A DNA stretch of 17,932 nucleotides from JBDKGV01 sp039798005. Its GTDB lineage: Bacteria; Fibrobacterota; Fibrobacteria; UBA5070. Positions 6,139-14,300 of this stretch are shown piece by piece. Made by a program: the position numbers and the translations under genes. The notes under the pieces are model-generated. The model was not told the DNA's origin. It searched no databases and worked only from the letters and a program-made list of their open reading frames with translations. How positions within the stretch are numbered: position 1 is the stretch's first letter; each line of letters begins with the position of its first letter. The stretch lies in NCBI GenBank assembly GCA_039798005.1, contig JBDKGV010000047.1:1-17932 (forward strand), in the 5' to 3' direction.

Positions 6139-7661
6139 GGTGCAAAATCTGCATCATTCTCGGCGTTCTGACAGCGGCACAAGCGCATGGTCAGGAGCCG
6201 TCCGACATCTCCGCCCGCGAGGCCGTCTCGAGCCATTTGCAGAAGGGAATGCTGGACACGGCCACGGCCAGCCGCTTGGAATCCCAATTGGATTGGCCCG
6301 TGATCCATCCTTCGCAAATCCCCGAAGACCTGCTCGAACGCATCCCCGGCATGGACCCCGACTGCCTCGCCCGGTTGCGCGCCCTTCCCGACAGCCTGCC
6401 CAGGAAATTGTCCCGACCCTTGGGCGCCTCCTGCGCAGACATCATCCAGCCCTATCTTCGGGAGCCGCTGGCCACCGATGGCAACATTGCCGCCTCCAGC
6501 TCCTCCCGGCTGGAAGACTCACCGGCATGGCAGCGTTCCTTGCGCGGGTACCAGCGCATCGGCCCGGCAAGCGTGCGTCTTGCCTGGAGCCCCGATCGCC
6601 CTTCGCCCTGGTCGATGCGGCGCATCGAATGGGCAGGCAAGGCATGGAGCCTCACCGCAGGCGACCTCCCCGGCTGGAGCGAAGCGCCTTCGCTCTGGAA
6701 CCGCCCCGTCAAGCCGACTCCTTCCCCGTCCTTCCTCCAAGGAGGCGGTGCATCCCTCAACGGCATCGAGGGCTCCGCCCGCTCCAAGGAAACGCATGTG
6801 AAGTTCGCCGGACACCGGCGTGATGGCGTCACGGCGGGCATTGCCGGCATCGGGGCCTTTGGACAATTCCTGTCCATCTCCGGCGGCTCGGACCCGGTCG
6901 GCGCATGGAGTGGAATCGCCGTCCAGTCCAGCGCCGATTTCGACGGGATCCAGGCCAGGATCCATCCGTCCTTGTCCCGCCGGGACACCCTTTGGAATTC
7001 CTCGATGGGCATGGATGTCCACAGCCCGGCGTCCGGCCTTGCTTGGCGATCCTGGATCCTCTGGGATCGCCACCGTTTCGATCTGCCGCTGGCGACCCGG
7101 CCCTCGGCCACCGGCCCCCTGAAACCTCTTGCCAACAGCGATTGGAGCTCGGGAGGAATCTCCTTCGACCGGGCACAAGACGACCTGCAGTGGCACGCCT
7201 CGGTCATCGCCTCGGGTCGCGGCGACGGGGCCGCCTGTGCCCTTCCTTCCGCAAGCGCAAGCCTCCTCGGAGACGAGCGCACCTGGCAGGCCGAGCTCAA
7301 GTGGTGGTGGCTTTTCCCCGATCAATCCCCTCCGCGCCAAGGCGGCTCCTCCCGCCAATCGGTCGAATGGAACCTCGGGCCCTGGACCCCCTCCCTCCGG
7401 CTGGAGGAGGAGCGCGACACCGTCCAGTGGCGCATCGCCTCGACTCCCGCCCTTGCCTGGAAGCCCCTTTCCAGCTGGGAATCCCGCGTGCGCATCCGGC
7501 AATTCCTGACCGAACTGACACGCCGTGAACTCGCGCTCGCCACCGTTCTCCACCCCGTTCGCGGCACATCCCTTTTGACAGAATTCGTCTGCCGTCAAGG
7601 CAGCTTGACCACGGAGTCCGACAGATGGTACTTCCGCCTGGAGGCCTCAAGCCTATGGTGA
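6087..7661 (+). CDS. Exported helix-hairpin-helix (ComEA-like) protein with probable outer-membrane barrel
   Basis: A 524-residue predicted secreted protein. The basic N-terminus and hydrophobic core ICIILGVLTAAQAHG (21-35) form a signal peptide. Residues about 55-125 look like a helix-hairpin-helix region (LESQLDW, IPEDLLERIPGMDPDCLARL), the non-sequence-specific DNA-binding fold also used in ComEA. The rest (about 130-524) is rich in Trp, Ser and alternating strands and ends in an aromatic residue (ASSLW), as expected for an outer-membrane barrel. Bacteroidota have a comparable family with a short helix-hairpin-helix head and a long barrel-like tail. TTG 6087 was chosen from its Shine-Dalgarno; no ATG or GTG in frame precedes the signal peptide. 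The gene overlaps the next by 7 bases (ATGGTGA). DNA binding is inferred from the fold, and the hairpin could instead be a protein-interaction element. Confidence 0.75.
   Translation: MRHQGATRLQREGSRGTWCKICIILGVLTAAQAHGQEPSDISAREAVSSHLQKGMLDTATASRLESQLDWPVIHPSQIPEDLLERIPGMDPDCLARLRALPDSLPRKLSRPLGASCADIIQPYLREPLATDGNIAASSSSRLEDSPAWQRSLRGYQRIGPASVRLAWSPDRPSPWSMRRIEWAGKAWSLTAGDLPGWSEAPSLWNRPVKPTPSPSFLQGGGASLNGIEGSARSKETHVKFAGHRRDGVTAGIAGIGAFGQFLSISGGSDPVGAWSGIAVQSSADFDGIQARIHPSLSRRDTLWNSSMGMDVHSPASGLAWRSWILWDRHRFDLPLATRPSATGPLKPLANSDWSSGGISFDRAQDDLQWHASVIASGRGDGAACALPSASASLLGDERTWQAELKWWWLFPDQSPPRQGGSSRQSVEWNLGPWTPSLRLEEERDTVQWRIASTPALAWKPLSSWESRVRIRQFLTELTRRELALATVLHPVRGTSLLTEFVCRQGSLTTESDRWYFRLEASSLW
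7574..7592. repeat. Dispersed palindrome, copy 6, degenerate, in the helix-hairpin-helix gene
   Basis: TTTGACAGAATTCGTC keeps the left arm and the 13-base core length (GACAG-AAT-TCGTC, 7577-7589) with one arm mismatch. It is read as Leu-Thr-Glu-Phe-Val near the C-terminus of the protein. Confidence 0.5.
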
Positions 7662-8470
7662 CCCGATTCCTCCTCCTTGCCGCTCTCCTTGGCGGCTGCG
7701 GCCTGAACGACGCGTCTTCCGTCGATCATCCCGCCACCGTCCTCTTCCCCGACGTGGGGCAGGGCCAAGCCACCGTCGTATCCTCCGGTGGCAAGTGCAT
7801 CCTGATCGATGCCGGTCCCGCCTCGATCTCCCCGGACTGGATCGCACGCCTGCCCTGCACCAATCTGGAGGCGATCCTCGTCACCCACTGGGACCTTGAC
7901 CACCGCGGTGGTCTCGATGCCGTGTTCGCCCGTCTTCCCGTCGGCACCCTCCTGCATGGCCACCTTCCCGAGGAGGACTCCGTCCGGACCCGGATGGACG
8001 ATTTCTGTCGCTTGACAACCAACGGTTGCAAGGCCGTCTTGCCAGGACAGAATCTGCCCTATCTACCCGGTGCGGCCTGGACCGTCCTTGCCACCGGCCC
8101 GGATTCCCTGCCCGACGGGAACGAGACCTCGGTCGTTTCGCGCATCTCCGATCGTCACGGAAGCCTCCTGATCGCAGGCGACCTCGATTCGTTGGGCGAG
8201 CAGGCCCTGGCCGCAACCCATGGCGGCAGCCTGCATTCCGACCTTCTCCTGCTTTCCCATCACGGCAGCGCCGGATCGAACAGCTTGGCGTGGCTTGGGG
8301 CGGTGCGCCCGAGCCTTGCCATCGCCCAAGCCGGCCGCAACAACCGCTACGGCCATCCCGCCCAAGCCACCTTGGACCGCCTCCAGGCCCTGGGCATCCC
8401 CACCTGGATCACAAGCGACCTCGGCGGCCTGCAGACCACCTTGGGCGGTTCCTCGCGCACCCCCTTCTGA
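7655..8470 (+). CDS. ComEC-like metallo-beta-lactamase-fold lipoprotein
   Basis: A 271-residue protein matching the hydrolase domain found at the C-terminus of the competence protein ComEC, here free-standing and secreted. The lipobox LGGC puts the lipid cysteine at 15. Family motifs in order are DVGQGQA (33-39), HWDLDH (78-83, the metal-binding HxxxDH form), AGDLDS (174-179), SHHGS (201-205) and NRYGHP (230-235). The metal ligands look complete, so it is probably an active phosphodiesterase or nuclease at the membrane surface, but the substrate is not shown. The transmembrane Competence domain of full ComEC is absent. ATG 7655 has GGAGG 10 bases upstream and overlaps the preceding stop; GTG 7658 is an alternative. 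Pairing with the helix-hairpin-helix gene echoes comEA-comEC. It could also be a general metallo-hydrolase. Confidence 0.88.
   Translation: MVTRFLLLAALLGGCGLNDASSVDHPATVLFPDVGQGQATVVSSGGKCILIDAGPASISPDWIARLPCTNLEAILVTHWDLDHRGGLDAVFARLPVGTLLHGHLPEEDSVRTRMDDFCRLTTNGCKAVLPGQNLPYLPGAAWTVLATGPDSLPDGNETSVVSRISDRHGSLLIAGDLDSLGEQALAATHGGSLHSDLLLLSHHGSAGSNSLAWLGAVRPSLAIAQAGRNNRYGHPAQATLDRLQALGIPTWITSDLGGLQTTLGGSSRTPF
8046..8058. repeat. Dispersed palindrome, copy 7, degenerate, in the ComEC-like gene
   Basis: GACAG-AAT-CTGCC differs from the perfect core by one base in the right arm. It is read within Gly-Gln-Asn-Leu-Pro. Confidence 0.4.
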
Positions 8471-8474
8471 ACGC

Positions 8475-8508
8475 AAAAAAGCCCCGCCGTCCTTCTGGAC
8501 GACGGGGC
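8475..8508 (-). terminator. Intrinsic terminator of glgP, shared with the convergent ComEC-like gene
   Basis: A 12-bp stem (8481-8492 with 8497-8508, one mismatch) with loop TTCT. Six A precede it on the plus strand, so the minus-strand transcript ends in U6. The main user is therefore glycogen phosphorylase. The plus-strand transcript from the ComEC-like gene meets the same hairpin but without a good U-run. Confidence 0.85.
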
Positions 8509-8513
8509 GATTT

Positions 8514-8526
8514 GTCAGGATCTGTC
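8514..8526. repeat. Dispersed palindrome, copy 8, degenerate, between the glgP stop and its terminator
   Basis: GTCAGGATCTGTC matches GACAGGATCTGTC (copy 5) except at one base. It lies 11 bases after the glgP stop in the minus-strand direction and before the terminator hairpin. Confidence 0.5.
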
Positions 8527-8537
8527 CTGGGGACGGA

Positions 8538-11045
8538 TCAGCGCTTGTCCGGTTCCACGCCCCAGATGTTGCGGGCGTAGTCCTCGATCGAGCGGTCCGA
8601 GCTGAACTTGCCCATGCGGGCGGTGTTCAGGATCGACAAGCGAGCCCACTCGTTCTCGTCCTTGTAGAGCTTCGCGGCCTTCACGTGGGCTTCCACGTAG
8701 GCGTCGAAGTCGGCGCAGACGAGGTAGGTGTCACGGCCAAGGACGGAGTCCAGGATCGGATCGAAGAGGTTGGGCTTCTCGGGCGAGAAGAACCCGCTGC
8801 GCAGCAGCTCGATGACCTTCTTGAGGTCTTCGCTCTTCTCCACATAGTCGGCCGGGCGGTAGCCCTTCTCCTTGAGCGCGATCACTTCGTCCGACTTGAG
8901 GCCGAACATGATGCAATTCTCCTCGCCCACTTCCTCGGCGATCTCCACGTTGGCGCCGTCCCAGGTGCCGATGGTGAGCGCTCCGTTGAGCGAGAGCTTC
9001 ATGTTGCCGGTGCCCGACGCCTCGTAGCCGGCGGTCGAGATCTGCTCCGACAGGTCGGCGGCCGGAATGATCTTCTCGGCCAAGGAGACGCGGTAGTTGG
9101 GCAGGAACAGCACCTTGAGGCGTCCACCCACTTCGGGGTCGTTGTTCACCACGGTCGCCACCGAGCTGATCAGCTTGATGATGAGCTTGGCCAGGAAATA
9201 ACCCGGTGCCGCCTTGGCTCCGAAGAGGAACACGCGCGGCACGAACTCGGCCTTGGGGTCCGCCTTGATCGTGTTGTACAGATGGATGACATGGAGGATG
9301 TTCAGGAGCTGGCGCTTGTATTCATGCAGGCGCTTGATCTGCACGTCGAACATCGCGTCCGGGTCCAGCCTCACGCCCAGTTCCTGGAGGACGTAGTCGG
9401 CCAGACGCTCCTTGTTGGCGCGCTTGACCTTCTTCCACTCGGTCTGGAACGCCTTGTCGGTGGCGAAATTCTCGAGAGACTTGAGCTTCGAGAGATTGGC
9501 CTTCCAGTCCTCGCCGATCTTGGAATCGATCAGCTTGGTGGCGGTCGGATTGCACTTCACCAGCCAGCGGCGCGGCGTGATGCCGTTGGTGACGTTCTTG
9601 AACTTGGTGGGGTACAGCTCGTAGAAATCCTTGAGCACGAACTGCTTCAGGAGATCCGAGTGCAGCGCGGCCACGCCGTTGACCGAATGTCCGGCCACCA
9701 CGCAAAGGTGGGCCATGCGGATCTTCTGGACCGGACCTTCCTCGATGATGGACATGCGGGCCAAGCGGTCGTTGTCGCCCGGGTAACGGAACGCGACCTG
9801 GCGCAGGAAGCGGTAGTTGATCTCGTAGATGATCTGCAGATGGCGCGGCAGGAGCTTGCCGAACATGTCCACGGGCCACTTCTCGAGAGCCTCGGGAAGC
9901 AGGGTGTGGTTGGTGTAGGCAAACACCTTCGAGACGATGGCCCATGCCTCGTCCCAGCCGAAGTTGTGCTCGTCCAACAGCACGCGCATGAGCTCGGGGA
10001 TCGCCACCGTGGGGTGCGTGTCGTTGAGCTGGATCGCAGCCTTGTCGGCCAAGTCCTTGAGGCTGGGGTGGTGCTTCAGGTGGCGGCGGACCACGTCGGT
10101 GATACCGGCCGCGCAGAAGAAGTACTGCTGCTTGAGGCGCAGCTCCTGACCCGCGGTGACGGTGTCGTTCGGGTAGAGCACCTTCGAGATCGTCTCGCTG
10201 TCGTTCTTGGCAAGCGAGGCGCGCACGTAGTTGCCGTCGTTGAAGAACTGCAGGTCGAAGTCGTTGGTGGCCTTGGCCGACCACAGGCGCAAGTTGTTGA
10301 CCACGCCGTTCTGGTAGCCGGGAACCGGGGTGTCGTAGGGGGTGGCGACCACCTTCTCGGTGTCGACCCACTGGTAGCTGGTGCGACCCGAGCGATCGGT
10401 GTGGGCCGCCACACGGCCGTAGAAGTTCACGTGCACCGAGTTCTCGGGGCGCGGGATCTCCCAGGGGTTCGAGAGGTGCAGCCAGTTGTCCGGCTCCTCG
10501 ACCTGGTAGCCGTCGATGATCTTCTGCTTGAAGATGCCGTACTCGTAGCGGATACCGCAACCGTAGGCGGGAAGCCCCAGGGTCGCGCAGGAGTCCAGGA
10601 AGCAGGCGGCCAAGCGGCCAAGGCCACCGTTGCCAAGGCCCGCGTCGGGTTCCTGCTCACGCAGCTCCTCGTAGTCCAGGGCGAGCTGATCGAGCGATGC
10701 GCGCACGCTGTCCTCGATGCCCAGATTCAGCACCGAGTTGCCCAGGGCGCGGCCCATCAGGAACTCCAGCGAGAAGTAGTAGATGCGCTTCACATCCTTG
10801 TTGTAGTAGGTCTGGTGCGTCTCGATCCAGTTCTGCACCAAACGGTCGCGCACGGCCCAGGCCAGCGACAGGTAACGGTCATTGTCGGTGGCGGTGTAGC
10901 GGTCACGCGCCTGGGAAAGGCGCATGTGGTAGTTGAAGGAGCGGCGGATCGCGTCGGGGCTGGTGCTCACCAGCTCCTCGACATCCTCCAGTGCGACCGA
11001 CTTGGCGGCGGGCATTTCCTTCTTGGGACTCTTCTCCTTGGCCAT
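8538..11045 (-). CDS. glgP: Glycogen phosphorylase (GT35)
   Basis: An 835-residue cytoplasmic enzyme that releases glucose-1-phosphate from glycogen or other alpha-1,4-glucans using phosphate. The length is normal for the family. Landmarks are FSLEFLMGRALGN (91-103), GLGNGGLGRLAACFLDS (136-152), AIQLNDTHP (337-345), KRLHEYKRQLLN (571-582) and the pyridoxal phosphate site EASGTGNMKLSLN (675-687) with Lys683 as cofactor lysine. The short N-terminal extension is charged (MAKEKSPKKEM). ATG 11045 was chosen because GGAGG lies 5 bases upstream and conserved sequence starts soon after. The gene has its own promoter (11100-11127) and terminator (8475-8508), so it appears monocistronic. It is probably involved in mobilising stored glycogen, which cellulose degraders commonly accumulate. 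Maltodextrin specificity cannot be excluded. Confidence 0.97.
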   Translation of the reverse strand: MAKEKSPKKEMPAAKSVALEDVEELVSTSPDAIRRSFNYHMRLSQARDRYTATDNDRYLSLAWAVRDRLVQNWIETHQTYYNKDVKRIYYFSLEFLMGRALGNSVLNLGIEDSVRASLDQLALDYEELREQEPDAGLGNGGLGRLAACFLDSCATLGLPAYGCGIRYEYGIFKQKIIDGYQVEEPDNWLHLSNPWEIPRPENSVHVNFYGRVAAHTDRSGRTSYQWVDTEKVVATPYDTPVPGYQNGVVNNLRLWSAKATNDFDLQFFNDGNYVRASLAKNDSETISKVLYPNDTVTAGQELRLKQQYFFCAAGITDVVRRHLKHHPSLKDLADKAAIQLNDTHPTVAIPELMRVLLDEHNFGWDEAWAIVSKVFAYTNHTLLPEALEKWPVDMFGKLLPRHLQIIYEINYRFLRQVAFRYPGDNDRLARMSIIEEGPVQKIRMAHLCVVAGHSVNGVAALHSDLLKQFVLKDFYELYPTKFKNVTNGITPRRWLVKCNPTATKLIDSKIGEDWKANLSKLKSLENFATDKAFQTEWKKVKRANKERLADYVLQELGVRLDPDAMFDVQIKRLHEYKRQLLNILHVIHLYNTIKADPKAEFVPRVFLFGAKAAPGYFLAKLIIKLISSVATVVNNDPEVGGRLKVLFLPNYRVSLAEKIIPAADLSEQISTAGYEASGTGNMKLSLNGALTIGTWDGANVEIAEEVGEENCIMFGLKSDEVIALKEKGYRPADYVEKSEDLKKVIELLRSGFFSPEKPNLFDPILDSVLGRDTYLVCADFDAYVEAHVKAAKLYKDENEWARLSILNTARMGKFSSDRSIEDYARNIWGVEPDKR

Positions 11046-11099
11046 CTCATCCTCCAATGGTTGCCCGGCTCGTGGGCGAATTAGGAACCCATTGAAGTT

Positions 11100-11127
11100 A
11101 ACATAGCACCGCCCTTTTGCGCCACAA
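11100..11127 (-). promoter_or_regulatory. Probable sigma70 promoter of glgP
   Basis: On the minus strand, TTGTGG (11127-11122) is followed after 16 bases by TATGTT (11105-11100), preceded by TGC as in an extended -10. It leaves a leader of roughly 45-50 bases before the glgP ATG. Both hexamers match the consensus at four of six positions. The surrounding bases are AT-rich compared with the GC-rich DNA upstream. Confidence 0.5.
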
Positions 11128-11129
11128 CG

Positions 11130-11290
11130 AATTGCCCGATCCGACATTGCCAGTAATCGGTGGGGCCCGGCCGAACCGGCCGGCCGCGTGCTATGCCCGG
11201 CGTTCCAGCCGGTCACGCAGCCGCGGCTTCGCCGGGTCTGCGCCGCAAGGCGGTCACGCCCGCATGCCCCGGGATGCGACCGTAGATGGA
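11130..11290. other. GC-rich non-coding stretch with several small hairpins
   Basis: No gene is supported. The stretch lies upstream of the glgP promoter and downstream of the GH51 terminator. It contains several short stems: CGGC-TTC-GCCG (11224-11234), CGCC-GCAA-GGCG (11241-11252, a GNRA-type loop), CGCAT/ATGCG (11261-11278), and overlapping CCGG/GGCC palindromes near 11165-11185. The octamer GGTCACGC occurs twice. It may be a small structured RNA, a repeat remnant, or simply GC-rich spacer. I do not recognise a known RNA family. Confidence 0.35.
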
Positions 11291-11308
11291 TTGACAGGAT
11301 CCGTCAAA
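11290..11308. repeat. Dispersed palindrome, copy 9, on the far side of the GH51 terminator
   Basis: TTGACAGGATCCGTCAA contains the core GACAG-GAT-CCGTC (11293-11305) with one arm mismatch and AT-rich flanks like copies 1 and 2. Together with copy 10 it brackets the terminator hairpin. Confidence 0.7.
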
Positions 11309-11312
11309 CAGA

Positions 11313-11344
11313 AAGGCCCGCCCCGGTGAACCGGAGCGGGCCTT
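11313..11344 (-). terminator. Intrinsic terminator of the outer-membrane protein/GH51 operon
   Basis: A 14-bp GC-rich stem (11313-11326 with 11331-11344, one mismatch) and loop TGAA. In the minus-strand transcript it is followed by a U-containing stretch (11312 downward). It lies about 20 bases after the GH51 stop codon. Confidence 0.85.
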
Positions 11345-11346
11345 GT

Positions 11347-11359
11347 GACAAGTCTTGTC
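11347..11359. repeat. Dispersed palindrome, copy 10, between the GH51 stop and its terminator
   Basis: GACAA-GTC-TTGTC is a perfect 5-3-5 inverted repeat with a compensated change in both arms relative to the core motif. It starts 5 bases after the GH51 stop and ends 2 bases before the terminator stem. Confidence 0.6.
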
Positions 11360-11364
11360 TTTCC

Positions 11365-14300
11365 TTACTCGACGTTGATCGTGACGACGCTGGCCTTGGG
11401 AATCACGATTTCGCTGCCGTCGGCGACCGTGATCTCCTGCTTGACCGGGCCAGTGGAGGGATAGACCTCTCCGGTCGGCTCAGATCCCTTGAGACCACCC
11501 GAGGTCTCCTTGGTCAGGATCTCGATGGTGGCCTTGCCCTTGAGGCCCGGAAGCTTGAGCTTGGTCTTGTAGTCCGAGTCCAGGTTCTTGTTCACGAACA
11601 GGAACCCGAGCTTCCCGTTGGGCTTCTTGGCCACCCAACCGGACAGATCCTCCTTGTCGGTCGCGGCCTTCAGCAACTGACCCTCAAGCGTGTTCGACGC
11701 CATCTTCAGCGCCCAGTAGGTGGGCCGCTTGGCGTTCATGCCCTGCGGGTCCGCCGACGAGGCCAAGATGCCGTAGTCGCCCATGCGCTTGTCGCGACCG
11801 TTGATCAAAGCCCAGAGGTTCGCCTTGTCCAGCGAGCTCTGCGCGATGTGACCAAGGTAGTCGGCCACGAACACGCCGTTGACATGCTGCAGGATCTGGG
11901 CACCGGGATTGAAGTCCACCGAGTTCCACTCCGTGAGCCAGATCTCGTAGTGCTTGCCCTTCACACCGTGCTTCTCGACCTGTTCACGCACGTCCTCGAT
12001 CACCTTGTCGGCTTCGTCCGACACGGCAAGCAAAGCCTGGTCGTTGTCGGTGCCGGCCTTCTGGGCGTAGTGGTGCACGTTCACGCCATCGACGACATCG
12101 GCCACATGCTTGAGCACGTTCTTGTTCCACTCGCCGGTGAGCTGCCACACCACGGTGATCTTGATGGTCGGATCGACCTTCTTCATCGCCAGGATGTGCT
12201 GTCGGGCGGCCTTGCCGTAGGCCTCGCCGCCGTCCTTGCCCCACACGTCGTAGTACTTGTGCCAGTTGCCGTAGATCTCGTTGCCGATTTCCCAGTACTT
12301 GACCTTGGGGCCCTTGCGCTTCTTGTTCACATGCTCGACCCAGCGTGCGTTCTCCTCAGGAGTTCCGCAGCCGACGTTTGCCGTGAACATGGGCTCGCCG
12401 TGCACCTTCTGAATCCACTCAAGGAACTCATCGGTGTCGATGTGGAAGTCCTTGGCCTTCAGGACATCTTCCCAATGGTCCTCGTCCGAGCGCAGTCCGC
12501 CCGGATAGCGGATGGTCCCGAACTTGATCGGCTTGGTCAGTTCCACCGTGGCCGGCTCCATCAGTTCCGGAGCCCACAAGCCGATGTTGATGCCGTAGAT
12601 GTCGCCGATGTTCTTGACCACCTTGCCAAGGTCACCCTTGAACTCGGCCGGCTCCACCGCGGCGCCCTTGACCTTGGTCACTTCGCGCTGGTTGGTGATG
12701 CCGATGTTCTTGATCATCATGCTTCCCGGCACTTCACCCGAAGGCTTGAAGGAGATCTGGAACACCCCGTCGAGGTCGAACTTGTTGTTCTGCTTGGCCT
12801 CGGGCGGCTGGTAGTACGGATACTTGCTGAAGCTCCTGAACGGCACGATCACCTGGTTCCAGCCCTTGACCGATCCGGTCGTGGCCAGGAACATCTCGTG
12901 ATCGCGGTCCTGGACCACGACGTCGACCTGTTGGTAAGGCTTTTCGGTGTAGATCCAGAGCGAGAGGCCCCAGTGCTTGGTCCAATCCTTCTCGATCGCC
13001 TTGTCCGGGCCCATCTGGTACAGGACGTCGAACCAGTCGCCCGGCTTGAAGTCGATCTTCAAGGCCTTGCCCTTCATCTTTCCGCCAGCCGGAACGAAGG
13101 AGCGCGCAATGAAGGCGGTGGTGCCATGGGCAGCCTGCCAAGCCTCGTTGGTCTTGCCGTCGAAGTCGAACAGCAAGACGTCCTTGGCATCGGACTTGAA
13201 GACGTTCCAGAACGCATCGTCGTCACGCATCCCGATGGCGGTCTTGGTGATCTGGATCTGATCGAAGATGAAGGACACCGGCTTTCCGACGCCGGGCTTG
13301 TTCTCGTCGCGAGCGATCGAGAAGCGCACCTCCTGGATCTTGCTCCAGTCCACCTTCTTGCTGATCTCGCGACCCTTGTCGGCATCCCAGTAGGTACCGT
13401 CGTCGATGAGCTTCTTCAGCGGCACGCGCACCTGGATCCACTTGCCTTCCTCGATCAGGCCTTCGACATAGTCGTTGGCTTGGACCTTGGTCTGAACCTT
13501 GATGTCCGCGCCTTGGCGATCGATGAGACCGACCATGAACTTGGTCGAGGCCTTGCCGCCCTTGACCCAGAAGCTCAGCGTACCCGTCTTGCGGTACGGC
13601 GTGAGATCCATGAATTTGTCGTTGCCGATCGAGATCGACACGCCGGAATAGTCGTTCTCCATGTAAGTCGCCAGAGCCTGCTGGTTCCCCGGAGTGGTGC
13701 TCTCCAGAGGCTTGTAGGTCGTCTTCGTGCCACCATAGGTGTACGCAAACGCCGCGAGGTCCTCGACGAAGAAGCTGCCGACGATCTCGTCGTTGAGCTT
13801 CATCTGCTCAGGAGTCGGTGCATCGGTCGACTTGTCGATGTCCTGCCAGTCCTCCGATGCCGGCATGGCTGCCGGATCGATGGCGTCGGCCCAGATCTGG
13901 AAGTTGTCGATATCGATCTCACACTCGGGGTTGTCGCCCTTGTTGGTGATGATGCGGAACTCCTGGATGAGGTCCCACTGCATCGCCATCCCGACTTCAA
14001 TGCCCTTGGCCGCATCCCATGCCACGCCACGCTTGCCGAAGTCGCGAAGCGGAACCACGAAGGTGGTCCACTCGCCCTTCTTGATCATGCCGTACTTGGG
14101 AAGCAGATCGACGCGCGCGACGCTCTTCCAACCGTCGGACTTCTCGTCGTCGACAAGACCGATCTTGATCTTCTCGTTGCCGTTGAGACCGCGCGCCTGG
14201 AACACCACGGCGCCCGACTTCATGTAAGGACTCAGATCGAAGGACTGGTTCCAAAGGCACACGGCGGCACCGGAATAGTCCTTCTGATCGATGCTGAAAT

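Noticed and set aside
8006..8017. TGTCGCTTGACA inverted repeat in the ComEC-like gene
   Set aside because: The arms are in the opposite order (TGTC then GACA), so it is not the same motif, and an 8-position inverted repeat can occur by chance.
8220..11084. Open frame of about 954 codons antisense to glycogen phosphorylase
   Set aside because: The minus-strand frame is an unmistakable full-length glgP; the antisense frame runs out of the ComEC-like gene through a terminator and has low-complexity Val/Leu/Gly/Asp composition.
11642..11658. GACAGATCCTCCTTGTC in the GH51 gene as another palindrome copy
   Set aside because: The centre is four bases too long and the arms do not pair in the same geometry.
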